Source: Dunaliella salina
Lineage: Eukaryota; Chlorophyta; Chlorophyceae; Chlamydomonadales; Dunaliellaceae
Direction: 5' to 3'
Assembly (NCBI GenBank): GCA_002284615.2
Contig: MU069848.1
Coordinates: forward strand, 202,987 to 234,707
DNA: 31,721 bases
The notes beneath the pieces are model-generated. The model did no database searches and had not been told where the DNA came from. It saw nothing but the letters and a program-made list of their open reading frames with translations. Below, piece after piece: positions 1-8,300 of the stretch; the first letter of the stretch is position 1, and the number at the start of each line of letters is the position of its first letter. A program made the position numbers and the translations under genes.

Positions 1-9
1 TTCGCCATT

Positions 10-212
10 GAACTGTGCAGCGCTTCTAGTGCTGTACTGCTAAGGGATTGTGTGGTGCTTTCAGTGCTGCACTACTATTAGATACTCTGCTATGGAAAGA
101 ACACTTTACTATGGAACTGTGCAGTGCTTCCAGTGCTGTACTGCTAAGGAATAGTGTGGTGCTTTCAGTGCTGCACTGCTATTGGTTTCTTTGCTATGGA
201 CCGACGTTTATT
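10..212. repeat. 104-bp tandem repeat, two copies
   Basis: Two adjacent copies of a unit starting GAACTGTGCAG begin at 10 and 114. They share the string AGTGCTGTACTGCTAAGG and a later CTTTCAGTGCTGCACT. The two copies are nearly identical for about 75 bp and then diverge. A 93-codon frame crosses the block but has no recognisable domain, so I treat it as repeat DNA. Confidence 0.75.
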
Positions 213-331
213 AAGGAATTGTGTGTCCCGATTACTGAGTTGCTATTGGTGCCTATGAACATTTTTGTTTGCTCACAACCTGAGTTTTTTGTCTTCTTGA
301 GCTTTTCTCACTGTTTTTCTGTTACATAAGA

Positions 332-390
332 GCTGAGCAGCCAGACTTAATGGCTGAAGGCTTAATTCCCATTGCAACCTTGCAACCTTG
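332..390 (+). mobile_element. 3' terminal stub of an L1-type LINE
   Basis: This segment matches the last 65 bp of the L1-type insertion at 23775-24592: GAGCAGCCA, then GGCTGAAGG, then a tail of TTGCAACC units. The 24.5-kb copy has TTGTAACC units at the same place. It is best read as the extreme 3' end of the same LINE family. No coding sequence remains, and I could not define a target duplication. Confidence 0.55.
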
Positions 391-423
391 TACAGAGGAA
401 GGCTTCTCTTTCCTGAGGCACAG

Positions 424-935
424 CGTGATTAGTGTGAACAGGTATGAAAGGACTAGGGGAAGCGATTGGAATTCCCTTTTCCAAGCATTCGAATCAAGGT
501 GCAGTGGCAAGACAGGGCTTGGAGGATCTAGAGCTGTGCTTGTTTTATATCTTGCTTAAGTGGTTGGAATCAGTTTGTATGCACAGTCCAGTGCTTCTTA
601 GGCATTAAGAGGAATCGACGAGTTATTGGGAAATCAATGAGTTACATGGGATAAGAAGGTAAGTAGTGTTGAAGGCCCCGAGCCAGTATTGGGGTTGGGG
701 TGCTCGGATTTGGATATAAATGGGACAGGAGATGGCAGCTGGCTTGATGGTGTGGAGAAAACAGTCCACTGTGTGGCGCAGTTGTCTTGGCATGGTTTCG
801 TCATCATGGGGAGATGAAAGATGGAGTAGCTGCTAAAGGGCTTTGAGAAAACATCAGTGCATGCCTCAAAGACCAGAGGCACGTCAATGTGCATTGAAAT
901 GATTGTGGTATACAAAGTCAAATTCTAGTGGATTG
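424..935 (-). pseudogene. RLE-LINE relic L0: methyltransferase-like domain and spacer
   Basis: Minus-strand remnant of the RLE-LINE family. Residues encoded at about 640-920 align, with frame changes, to the putative methyltransferase region of L4 (7787-8215): a VF-x-A-x-TD block, then a P-P-H-D-D-E motif in a shifted frame, then a P-x-P-F-I stretch. The 424-520 part matches, on the opposite strand, the spacer between methyltransferase and RNase H at 8335-8400 (shared GGTATG, GATTGGAATT and TTTTCCAAG strings). Frameshifts and the E-for-G change at the VFG motif show it is dead. It matters mainly as a third independent copy of a domain that is unusual in a LINE. Confidence 0.6.
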
Positions 936-1487
936 GAGTATCCCTCTGTCGACACTTGACGTCAAGACCATGCACAATTGCTAATGGCTGATCAAAGATG
1001 GGAAGGTGTAACCAGTTTATTAGAGTTGTGGGCCTTTTGCTCTTGGTAGAAAAGCAAATGAAGTCCATGCTCAGCACATGCCAGTCTGCATTAAGCGGGA
1101 TCGGACAATCAGCGCTGGAAATGAACGTGAGTCACACCAGTTCAGATCTAGAGAAAGAGCATCACAGAAGTCTACTCCAGCAAGTTGGCCTCCACATATG
1201 ACATCCATGACACTGCTGTCATGAGGCCCTGTCCAGCAAGCTTGAGATCCGCCCCTTAGCCTAAGAGAAAGCTATCCAACATCTCAGAATGGGCCACCCT
1301 CTTGCATTGGGACCAGCCTTAGCCAGGAGGTGTGTGAGCATGCAGTGGACTAAGACCCGAGCTGAAATCACACCACCCCTGAGCACCGTCCACGCCACGC
1401 AAGCTTCCGGGACTTCCGGGACACTCGTGCACCAGCTTTTCTCCAGGTGGATGGCGCGGGTTGGGACGCCATTCTGGGCTGAGCCCT
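936..1487. other. unassigned non-coding stretch
   Basis: I see only short open frames here (67 codons at 998-1201 and 66 at 1289-1489) without motifs or a match elsewhere in the window. It could hold more decayed RLE-LINE sequence upstream of L0, but I cannot show that. Confidence 0.4.
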
Positions 1488-2400
1488 GAAAAGAAAAGAG
1501 AAGAAAAGAACAGAAACAGAAGAAAATAATGACAGATAAGAAAAGAAAATAACAGAAAAAGAAAAGAAAATGGAATAAAAGAAAATAAAATGAAATGAAA
1601 TAAAAGTAAAGAAAAGAAAATGGATTAGAAGAAAAGAAAAGAAAAGAAAGAGAAGAGAAGAGAAAAGAAAGAAGAGAAGAGAAAAAAGAAAAAAAAGAAA
1701 AGAAAAGAAAAGAAAAGAAAAAAGAAGAAATGAAATGAAATGGAAAAAAAGGAAAGAAAAGAAAAAAAAGTGCGCAAGCCAAAGGCTGCGTGCATTAAGG
1801 GAAGGTCCTCCAACTGGAAAGCTAGAAGCCTCGCCAAAAGGCCCTCAGAAACTACACTAGCCTAGGCCTGAGGCACAGCTAGCCTAGGAGAGAGCCAGAA
1901 ACAGATCTAACGGGGATCTGGAGGGTTGCTCGCCATGCCTCTGGACGCCCAATTTTCCTTCTCCCGTCCACCACCGCCGCACGTCCAGCAACCTCCTTCC
2001 CAGAAGCCCCTGAAAGCGAAGAGCGTGTCTGGTGTTTTTGATAGTGGTTAATCTTAGGATGGTATGGTCCCTAAGCTTGGCTGCTTGTGTTTTGGTTTTT
2101 TGTTTGGTCAGGCCCAAATTTATAAGGGGTGTAACTGTATCTCATTGTAAATGGTACCGGCCACACCAATTAAAATGATGTGCAAAGTCACTCTGTCATC
2201 CCTGTTTGGGTTTCCTGAGCTGCAGGTTGTAAGTCTGGTTATGGTGTGAGAATGCTGGGTTACTGCACAATCTATAGGAATGAAGGGGTTTGTGTCGGAA
2301 CAGAATTTGAGTTCTACAAGGTGGATGTGTCCCCGTCTTGAGAAAGGATCTTGGAAGGATCAAGGTGAGTTTGTCTGCCTAGGTTGGAGCCTGTTTTTCT
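1488..2400 (-). mobile_element. RLE-LINE copy L1, 5'-truncated, with long tail
   Basis: Read on the minus strand, this copy starts in the RLE domain near 2400, runs through decayed nuclease sequence (a shared TLHIILIGVAGT stretch near 2150-2200), and reaches a C-terminus encoding MASNPPDP then a stop near 1910-1935. The 3' UTR at 1783-1905 includes the GCAAGCCAAAGGCTGC hairpin. The tail at 1488-1782 is about 295 bp of (GAAAA)n, which is (TTTTC)n on the coding strand. Possible target duplication: GAGCCCTG near 1480 against GAGCCTG near 2394, imperfect. Frames in the tail coding for poly-Phe are artefacts. The long tail suggests microsatellite expansion after insertion. Confidence 0.75.
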
Positions 2401-2813
2401 TGCCAGAAAGATGTCTGTAATGGCATTTCTGATGCGATGGAAGGAACATAATTTCAGCTGTTGTATCCTGGACAGGAGACTGGAAGGTGGCATGCAAGCC
2501 TGTCTTTTTGGCTGCTTTGTATGCAATAGGCACATTCATACGTGATTACTTCAGGCATTTGCACTGGCACGGTGACCTCATCAGGTGTGTAAGGTAAGTG
2601 AGACCTCATCAGGTGTGTTGGGTTGGTGAGTTCCCTCCATGAGGTCAACAGTTCTAATGATAATCTCACTTTGCCACGTTGGCATGGTATCTGCCTGATG
2701 GTTGGTAAATTGGAAGTAAAAAGAGACGTTCTTGCTAATGGCGCGGCCAGAAGTACTGAGCCACGCAGGATTGCACAGGCTTTGAGGGAAGGCAATGCCT
2801 TCCAAACTTTCGA
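2401..2813. other. unassigned stretch with a short duplication
   Basis: No recognisable gene. The string GACCTCATCAGGTGTGT occurs twice (from about 2574 and 2602), a 28-bp-period local duplication. An 80-codon plus-strand frame at 2623-2865 has no motif. Confidence 0.4.
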
Positions 2814-2826
2814 TCAATCATTGCCT

Positions 2827-2914
2827 GGTGAGGCCTCTAACTTTTGTAAGGGGTTCTTTCCTTAATGCACGCGGCCTTTGGCTTGCGTAGACTTTTCTTT
2901 TCTTTTCTTTTCTT
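2827..2914 (+). mobile_element. 88-bp RLE-LINE 3' stub with 13-bp target duplication
   Basis: A very short insertion contains only the final part of the RLE-LINE 3' UTR (GGCCTCTAAC, the GCGGCCTTTGGCTTGCG hairpin) and a (CTTTT)n tail. It is flanked by perfect copies of TCAATCATTGCCT at 2814-2826 and 2915-2927. That is the signature of target-primed reverse transcription with extreme 5' truncation, or of a SINE that shares the LINE tail. The stub at 19512-19596 is the same length class. Confidence 0.9.
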
Positions 2915-2927
2915 TCAATCATTGCCT

Positions 2928-3479
2928 ACTGAACCTCCAAGCAATCATTGGCTTTCAAAGCCTCTAGTTGAGACCAAAGTTAACCAATGTACTCAAGGTT
3001 ACCTCGGTTTGGTTGCAGGAACGTCATTACTTTCAAAGCAGCTAATTTGGCTTAGCTCCCCTTATAGGCAGGTACAGCTAACCGATCCCGGATAGGGCCT
3101 ATCCTGTCTAAGCCTACAGGTAAAGGTGCAAAAAAAAGGTAGAGGTCTACGCTCTGCACATTTTGCAGTCATGGAGCGTGCATTAAGGGAACGGCACTAT
3201 GCCTCATGGGACAAAGGATGAGCAAACACCTCTAGCCTCATGGGGCAAAGGACGAGCAAAAACCCATTGGGTTTATGCTTGAATGATGGAAGACAATGTC
3301 AAAAATTTAGGCCTCTTGGAGGACACAAAGTCATGTGTAGGCTTTGCAAACTGAGAAACTGACAAAATTGGACAAACAGGACAGCAAGCAACACAGTGGA
3401 ACAAGGCAAGGCAGTACTACTAGTAGTACTTAATTATGTTATGTGCACACACGTTTTAAAATGTGTACCTACTAAATGG
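2928..3479. other. unassigned stretch with a 34-bp-period duplication
   Basis: Two adjacent copies of a roughly 30-bp unit (GCCTCATGGG followed by CAAAGGA and GAGCAAA) lie at 3201-3230 and 3235-3264. No coding domain is visible. A 76-codon frame begins inside the tail stub at 2865 and continues to 3095, and is probably spurious. Confidence 0.45.
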
Positions 3480-3635
3480 CGGGCAACCCCCTAGATTAGC
3501 TCATTAGCTCTGTTTCTGGTTCTCACAAAGGCTAGCTGTGTCCAGTGTAGGTTTTGAGGGTCCTCAGGTGAGGCCCCAGCTAGCTTGCTAGTTAGGGAAC
3601 CACCCCTAAATGCACGTGGCTTCTGGCCTGCGTAT
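3480..3635 (+). mobile_element. RLE-LINE 3' UTR stub
   Basis: Plus-strand homologue of 13125-13270: the NPxD C-terminal codons, CTCTGTTTCTGG, GGCTAGCTGTGTC, CAGTGTAGGTTTTGAGGG and the terminal hairpin region ending CCTGCGTA. Its tail meets the tail of the oppositely oriented L2 copy at about 3640, so two LINE 3' ends lie tail to tail. Confidence 0.7.
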
Positions 3636-3900
3636 GAACAGAAAAGAACAGAAAAGAAAAAATAACATAGGCAGAGAGTCCCTCCACATACCACTTGAAG
3701 AAAAAGGGACACATTGGCCCATAAAGAGCCTTGAGTCCCCTCCACCTCAAGACTTGAGTTAGGACAGTAGAATAAGGATCTCGAGGGTTACTAGGAGCAC
3801 GTCGCTCTAGAACCTGGCTTTGAGAAGTACTCTTAATTTTGATAGTGCGACGCGCAGCGACTAGTTTGTGGGCATATTGAACAGAATGGGCATGAAGTTT
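3636..3900 (-). mobile_element. RLE-LINE copy L2, segment 1 (3' UTR and C-terminus)
   Basis: This is the 3' end of L2. Matches to L5 (14540-14790) include ATTGAACAG, GGGCATGAAG, GAACCTGGCT and the AGACACATTGGCTC-like hairpin region. The tail at about 3640-3665 is (GAAAA)-rich on this strand. The copy is interrupted at about 3901 by element A and resumes at 5695. C-terminal codons resembling NPRDPY lie near 3780. Confidence 0.75.
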
Positions 3901-3923
3901 TTTTCCGTCTCGTGATAGGCGAG

Positions 3924-4149
3924 TTCCTTACAAGGGGGCAGACCAGGCACAAGAACAAAAATGGCCTGCATGGCCTCCCAAACACAGCTCTGGAGAAGAG
4001 GAGAGAAAAAGACAAGCTGAAGAAGAAGCTGAGACCTACACACAGGCAAGCAAGCTGACAGAGAGACAGACGGGACACGTGCACGCAAGAAAAGCCAAGT
4101 TTTGGCAGGTCTGAAGCACAGCAAGGCGGCAAGCTGCGAGAGCAAAACT
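3924..4149 (-). repeat. element A non-coding tail module
   Basis: Pyrimidine-rich segment between A2 and B2. It resembles the tail of element 1 (11651-11970) at both ends: TTTTGCTCTCGC against TTTTCGGCTCTCGC near A2, and GGTCTGCCCCCTTGTAAGG against GGTCTGCCCTCCCATGTAAGG before B2. Conservation at the ends in two loci indicates a real part of the element. Confidence 0.6.
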
Positions 4150-4277
4150 AAACTCAACCCGTCTGCAGAGACCTTGAGAAAGGAAAAGGTGGTCATCTTA
4201 TTGCATGAGCAGCAATAAGGACACAAACCACTCGCCTCCAAGAACCTCAGTTCTACTGCTAGGCATAGAACTGATAG
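4150..4277 (-). repeat. element A, repeat A2 (internal)
   Basis: Second copy of the A repeat, about 95% identical to A1 by eye, with all three stems preserved. It follows B1 (4279-4304) directly on the coding strand. The B1-A2 junction would provide the template from which the two element ends are regenerated in PAT/Ngaro-type replication. Confidence 0.8.
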
Positions 4278-4479
4278 ATCCTTTTCCGTCTTGTGATAGG
4301 CGAGACAAAATACCAGTCAGGCCAAGGGGAGCGGACAATTCCTCGCGCTAAGGCTCAGCTGCAAAGCAACATCAGGTAGGGCAGCACAGCTCAGCACCCG
4401 TTCAAATTAACTGCGCAATTGTGCACAGCAGCAAGCTTGCACAGTACTACTACTTACCTACTACTTGCAAAAAGTGCGA

Positions 4480-5060
4480 ACCAGCAGCAAGCTGACATGG
4501 CACTACATAGCCCGTAAACACATGCCGGCATAGGCATCCATGCGTGGGCAAAGAACCTGAGCGAACTGCAGCAGTGTGACAGAGTAGACACCTGCTCAGA
4601 ACCAAAGTCACAAGATTTCTGAACTTGAACTGAACTGCACATTTGTGCACAGCAAGCTTGCGCGGGACTTGCAGAAGTACATGACCACAGCAGCAGGCTG
4701 ACAAAGGCATGCTTGCGTAGGCATCCCTTCGTGAGGAAGAACCTGGGCAAACTGCAGCAGCGTGTCAACGTAGACACCTGCTCATAACCAAAGTCACATG
4801 CGCATGACTCAAGACAGCGAGCCGGCGTAGACACCTGCTTGGGAGTAAAAACCTTTGGAAGTGCTGGAAACAGCAGTGTGCCGGCGTAGACACCTGCCCA
4901 CAACCAAAAGCTGCACATGCAAAGCTCAACATGGCGTGCCGGCGGGGGCACCCATTATTGAGCAACAACTTTGGAGCTCAGAAGGACCTTGGGAGCGTGT
5001 CAGCGTAGACACTTGCCTACAACCCAGCTCAATGAGCAGCACAGCAGCAGATGCTTAAGT
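4480..5060 (-). repeat. element A minisatellite array
   Basis: Diverged tandem array of about 60-bp units. On the plus strand the unit core reads GGCGTAGACACCTGC, the complement of GCAGGTGTCTACGCC in elements 1 and 3. Cores occur near 4586, 4768, 4826, 4886 and 5006, with weaker half-units (GTAGGCATCC) between. Several frames stay open across it and give Cys/Leu-rich peptides, which I regard as a by-product of the repeat. Confidence 0.75.
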
Positions 5061-5270
5061 AACAAATGGCTTGGCCAACACAGCTTGCCAGCAAAACCCC
5101 AGGCAGAGGGGACAGCATCAAGCCAGCAAGGCACCAAACAGCAAAGGCCTGCATGGCCACATGGGTAACACATCCAAATACCAGGGCACAGCAAGGCCAA
5201 GACAACTGCCAGCAAGGCCACAAACTGCCAGCAAGGCTGCACATGCAAGCGCACAAAGGCGACTCACACT

Positions 5271-5552
5271 CGAGGGGGTGGTGGAAGCCGGTGCCCCTGC
5301 GCGTAGGCCCTGTGCTCCCCCTGGGTTCCCCCTGCTCTCAATCCTGCGCTTCTTCTTGTGCTGTTGCTTCTTCTTGTGCTGCCGTGGCTGCTGCTGCTGC
5401 TGCGGGAGCTGCCGCATGCCGTGCAGCAAGCCGTGGTCAGCTATATTGGCATAGCCCATGCTCTCCAGGTCAACATCCTCATCGCTGGGTCAGGTTGATT
5501 CTGGTTCCAAACCCTAGACCTGGTGCTTCTGTGGGGCACCTGACTCGGCGTA
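5271..5552 (-). pseudogene. gag-like gene of element A, internally deleted
   Basis: This remnant lines up with gag1 (9662-10531). The expected start codon after TAGAGAG is changed (TTACGCCG where element 3 has ATGCCG). A GYANIAD stretch matches GFADAAD, and poly-Gln followed by basic KKKRR runs matches the Q/R-rich segment. The frame then jumps to the end of the gene, and the CTCGAGTGTGA stop context matches gag1 exactly. The helical core and the zinc knuckle are missing. It cannot encode a working nucleocapsid-like protein. Confidence 0.65.
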
Positions 5553-5567
5553 ACTCTCTAAACACGA

Positions 5568-5694
5568 AACTCAACCTGTCTGCAGAGACCTTGAGAAAGG
5601 AAAAGATGGTCACCTTATTGCATGAGCAGCAATAAGGACACAGATCACTCGCCTCCAAGAACCTCAGTTCTACTGTTAGGCATAGAACTGATAT
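5568..5694 (-). repeat. element A, repeat A1 (left end)
   Basis: Left terminal repeat. It holds three stem-loops, given in plus coordinates: stem 1 at 5665-5672 with 5683-5690 (CAGTTCTA with TAGAACTG), stem 2 at 5613-5621 with 5629-5637 (CCTTATTGC with GCAATAAGG), and stem 3 at 5587-5590 with 5608-5611 (GACC with GGTC around a polypyrimidine loop on the coding strand). The conserved GGAGGCGAGTG string lies between stems 1 and 2. Confidence 0.8.
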
Positions 5695-6046
5695 ATTTTT
5701 GCCACGTTGGTGATCCAGCCCCAGTTCTATGAATTGCTTCTAGGTATGCTCAGTATGAATAGTTCCACCAACACCAGGAAAATAGGTAGATTGTAAATGT
5801 TACAAGCTCTAGCACTAAAAGGTATGCTAAGGTCTGCATGCTGCTGCTTTGCCGCAATCAAATTTGCAATGCTCTGGCATTGTGTTCCCACAGGGCTTGA
5901 TTTCTATAAGTGCACATGGCGTTTGTTTGCATATAATTTATGACCTTGCCTCACACGCTTTGTGTTGGTCTGTCATGTGAAAAAGCGCAAAGCATGAGTG
6001 AATGGGTAGGAGAAGCACTGGTACTGTTAGAAGTAGGATCGGCATT
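5695..6046 (-). mobile_element. RLE-LINE copy L2, segment 2 (RLE domain)
   Basis: Continuation of L2 after element A. Matches to L5 14800-15140 include CGTTGGTGATCCA, GGTATGCTCAGTA, AGTTCCACC, AAGGTCTGCATGCTGCTGCTTTGC and GGGTAGGAGAA. It encodes the decayed second half of the nuclease domain. It is interrupted after CGGCATT (6040-6046) by the opposite-strand copy L3 and resumes at 7178. Confidence 0.75.
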
Positions 6047-7177
6047 TAATGTGGCATACCACGAACCAACGGAGCAAACACGGAACCACGCAACCCGACC
6101 TCTCAACTTGCAAACAAAGAGATCAGCAATTCCTTTTGGAAAATCCAGGAATTACCTTTAATCAGCAAATAAATATAATAAAGTATCATACAATGTACAA
6201 TCAGAGTCATGCTTTCAAATTCAACTCTTCCAGTTCTGGAAGATGCCCACTATGTGATGATATGGACCACATTGACCACATGCTCCTCAGGTGTACAAAC
6301 TCAACAATCAGCGGGATGCACACCAACAGACACCATGCAGCCTTAAGCCTTTGTGTAAAAGCCCTCAGTAAAGGTCGGTATGGCTCATCCCTTATTGGTA
6401 TGGATGGCTGCAGTAACGAGAGATTACTGGAACAGGGCATACAAGTCCCTAGAAACATATCAAGAGCTATTCCAGACTGGGTTTTCCCTAATGGTACTGG
6501 CTTCCCTGCCCGGCACCAAACCGGTTCTGATGCTATCTTTATGCGCCCTCTTCCAGGCAGACAAACTCACCTTAATCCTTCCAAGATCCCTCCTCAAGAC
6601 AGGGACATACATCTTGTTGAATTGAAACTCCGTCCCGACACAAACCCCTCCGTCACTCTACAGAGTGCAGTGACCCAACATTCTCACACGATAACCAAAC
6701 ACGAAAGTTGCAGCTCAAGAAATCCGTACAGGAACAACAAAGTGACTTTACACATCATCTTAATTGGTGTGGCCGGTACCATTCACAATGAGTATACAAT
6801 TACACCCCTTATAAATCTGGGCCTGACTAAGCAAAAAGCCGAATCACTAGCAGCCAAGCTTGGAGACCATGCCATCCAAAGAGTAACCACTATCAAAAAC
6901 ACTAGACACGCTCTTTGCTCACAGGGGGCTTCTGGGAGGGGTTTTTCTGGACGTGCGGCGGCAGAGGAAGGGAGAAAAAGAATCCAAGTGTCCAGGGGCA
7001 TGGCGAGCAACCCCCCAGATCTTCATTAGGTCTGTTTCTGGCTCTCTCCTAGGCTAGCTGCATCTAGTGTAGGTTCTGAGGGCCTTCTGGTGATGCCTCT
7101 AGCTCTCCAGTTAGAGGACCCTTCCCTTAATGCACACGGCCTTTGGCTTGCATAGACTCTTCTTTCCTTTTCCCTTC
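6047..7177 (+). mobile_element. RLE-LINE copy L3, 5'-truncated, inserted into L2
   Basis: This copy contains the zinc finger and nuclease reading frame, the family 3' UTR (7030-7150) and a CTTTT-type tail (7158-7177). The flanks CGGCATT at 6040-6046 and 7178-7184, extendable to about 10 bp with one mismatch, are probably a target duplication. Joining the flanks restores the L2 sequence as seen in L5, so L3 is younger than L2. Confidence 0.8.
6049..7029 (+). CDS. zinc finger / PD-(D/E)XK nuclease C-terminus of RLE-LINE L3
   Basis: This 326-codon frame is the best preserved nuclease module in the window. A CCHC finger sits at residues 66-82 (C66, C69, H77, C82), followed by the nuclease: D161 (S-D where the family has P-D), then E191-x-K193 in HLVELK, then a Q-rich helix and the hydrophobic TLHIILIGVAGTI strand. 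The frame ends MASNPPDLH-stop, nearly the same ending as L5, L1 and 13100-13146. In R2, R4, NeSL and Dualen-type LINEs such nucleases nick the target DNA. The frame lacks RNase H and everything upstream, so it is a 5'-truncated copy, and the first roughly 20 codons are of uncertain origin. The start codon is not meaningful. The annotated start is just the first ATG after the insertion point. Confidence 0.7.
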   Translation: MWHTTNQRSKHGTTQPDLSTCKQRDQQFLLENPGITFNQQINIIKYHTMYNQSHAFKFNSSSSGRCPLCDDMDHIDHMLLRCTNSTISGMHTNRHHAALSLCVKALSKGRYGSSLIGMDGCSNERLLEQGIQVPRNISRAIPDWVFPNGTGFPARHQTGSDAIFMRPLPGRQTHLNPSKIPPQDRDIHLVELKLRPDTNPSVTLQSAVTQHSHTITKHESCSSRNPYRNNKVTLHIILIGVAGTIHNEYTITPLINLGLTKQKAESLAAKLGDHAIQRVTTIKNTRHALCSQGASGRGFSGRAAAEEGRKRIQVSRGMASNPPDLH

Positions 7178-7428
7178 GGCATTAAAAGTCTTTAACTGAG
7201 GGGTGATGAAAATAGCATCTGGCCGACTTGAGTTGAGTCCTTTCCTCTTTTTAGAAGGTTACAAGGGAAGAGGTAAATAGGTTTAGTTCTGTTTGAGGCA
7301 TGTGTAGGGAGTTGGAAGCGCTGTGTAAGTTTAAGATCCATCATCCTTGTACCAAAAACAAAAAAGGTCCACAACTCTAACATGCTGATCACACCTTTCC
7401 AAATTCGCTCATCCCTACATAAATGGTG
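7178..7428 (-). pseudogene. RLE-LINE copy L2, segment 3 (zinc finger to nuclease)
   Basis: Minus-strand frame at 7192-7431 contains QLPTHASNRT, identical to the L5 stretch at 15230-15260, and the surrounding residues align to L5. This continues L2 beyond L3. It ends abruptly at the inverted-repeat element starting at 7429. The D of the P-D motif is not intact (VGQM replaces RPDAV). Confidence 0.7.
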
Positions 7429-7786
7429 CATGGTCTCATGAGAGCATGTGACGAACCCTCTCCCCCGGCTGCCCCCTCGTCAACAGCTGCACCTCCCCCA
7501 CCTGACGCGGGTGCTTCTACCTTAGATGCACAAGCAGCAGGCCAGGCAGCTGCCCCTTCAGAAGGGGGAGTTCATGATGGAGTACAGGTGCATCATCAAA
7601 GACAGCCTCTTTGAGGGGACAGGACAGCTGAGTACTAGGGTGGATACTACCGGCCACTGGTACGTATATATCTTTTTGTGATTGCACTGGGGGGCATTAC
7701 ACTTTTTTAGGCCCTCTTTGAGAGATTCCTCCATTATCTGTCACCTTTCAGGCTTAGTCAAACTGCTGTGCTCTCATGAGACCATG
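7429..7786 (+). mobile_element. 358-bp segment with perfect 18-bp terminal inverted repeats
   Basis: The left end is CATGGTCTCATGAGAGCA (7429-7446) and the right end (7769-7786) is its exact reverse complement. The repeat is itself partly palindromic (CTCATGAG core). The segment lies exactly at the junction of L2 and L4. The interior is unlike either LINE and includes an exon-like stretch. It looks like a small non-autonomous DNA transposon, possibly one that carries a piece of a host gene. I find no clear target duplication outside the ends. Confidence 0.6.
7526..7659 (+). CDS. exon-like fragment inside the inverted-repeat segment
   Basis: A 134-bp open stretch preceded by a pyrimidine-rich acceptor-like CTTCTACCTTAG and followed by a donor-like GTACGT at 7660. 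It encodes a mixed hydrophilic peptide starting MHKQQARQ and ending TTGHW. A second acceptor-like site (CACTTTTTTAG) lies near 7700-7710. I recognise no domain. The sequence is inferred to be a captured internal exon. It is not known whether it is expressed, and the overlapping 63-codon Pro/Ala-rich frame at 7423-7614 is an alternative. Confidence 0.35.
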
Positions 7787-8300
7787 CCCTGTTGATCAAC
7801 AGCTTCTCCAACCAACTTGAATTTGACGGCACTGTCAACACTTACTGCGACACAAGCTGCTGTGACCAGGTCTTTGGGGCACACACAGACGCCCTCTTTG
7901 TGCGCTACAATGGCTTCTCCTTCTGCCATCCCCCTCATGATGACGAAATTATATTTAGGCTCCTGCGCCACACGGTGCACTCCTCCCTCCAAACCACAGA
8001 ACCAGTTGCCACCTTCATGCTCCTGCCCCATTGGAGAGGCTTCAGCTACAATGCAAACATGGGTTGGCTTAACAATAACCCAGATCTTGCAAAAAGTGCT
8101 CAGCAAATTTCCTGAATGCATCCAATTCCAAACACCCTTTTTCGTTTCACCCCAACACTGGCATGATACCCTTCCTAACCCTACCCTACCTTCTTGTCCC
8201 ATGCAATAATATCGTTGTCTGGAATCCTATGCCAGAGAAGCACTACCAGCGCTAACAAAGATTGGTTCCAACTCCTCGGTCAAGATGTTCTAACTCAGTG
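7787..8300 (+). pseudogene. RLE-LINE copy L4: putative PCIF1-like methyltransferase domain
   Basis: A 107-codon frame (7792-8115) followed by a frameshift into 8080-8209. Visible motifs: D-x-VFGA at residues 25-30, GFSFCHPPHDDEI at 41-53, ATFMLLPHW at 73-81. After the shift come VLSKFPE and, near 8217, IVVWNP. L5 carries the same order: DTLFGA, GFSICHPIYDE, ATFMFLPAW (in a shifted frame), AVWNTAA. The P-P core followed about 25 residues later by a beta strand ending in P-x-W resembles motif IV and the next strand of PCIF1-type RNA cap adenine N6-methyltransferases. The family's N-P-P-F reads H-P-P-H here, so activity is doubtful. Assignment is inference. The conservation between copies is directly visible. 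Confidence 0.5.

Larger units (their letters stand above)
3901..5694 (-). mobile_element. element A: gag-only split-repeat retroelement
   Basis: Minus-strand element inserted in LINE L2. Read 5' to 3' it has repeat A1 (5694-5568), a decayed gag gene (5552-5271), a minisatellite array (5060-4480), repeat B1 (4304-4279), repeat A2 (4277-4150), a non-coding tail (4149-3924) and repeat B2 (3923-3901). A1 and A2 differ at only about six positions, and B1 and B2 at about one. The A1...B1-A2...B2 order is the split direct repeat layout of PAT, Ngaro and TOC-type tyrosine-recombinase retrotransposons. No reverse transcriptase or recombinase is encoded, so it is non-autonomous. I see no convincing target duplication, as expected for recombinase-mediated insertion. 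Confidence 0.7.

Noticed and set aside
1488..1837. Open frames encoding Phe/Ser-rich proteins on the minus strand
   Set aside because: They are translations of the (GAAAA)n tail of a LINE, with no composition or motif typical of a gene.
5066..5635. 189-codon plus-strand frame over element A
   Set aside because: Antisense to the decayed gag gene and A1 repeat. It stays open because of compositional bias.
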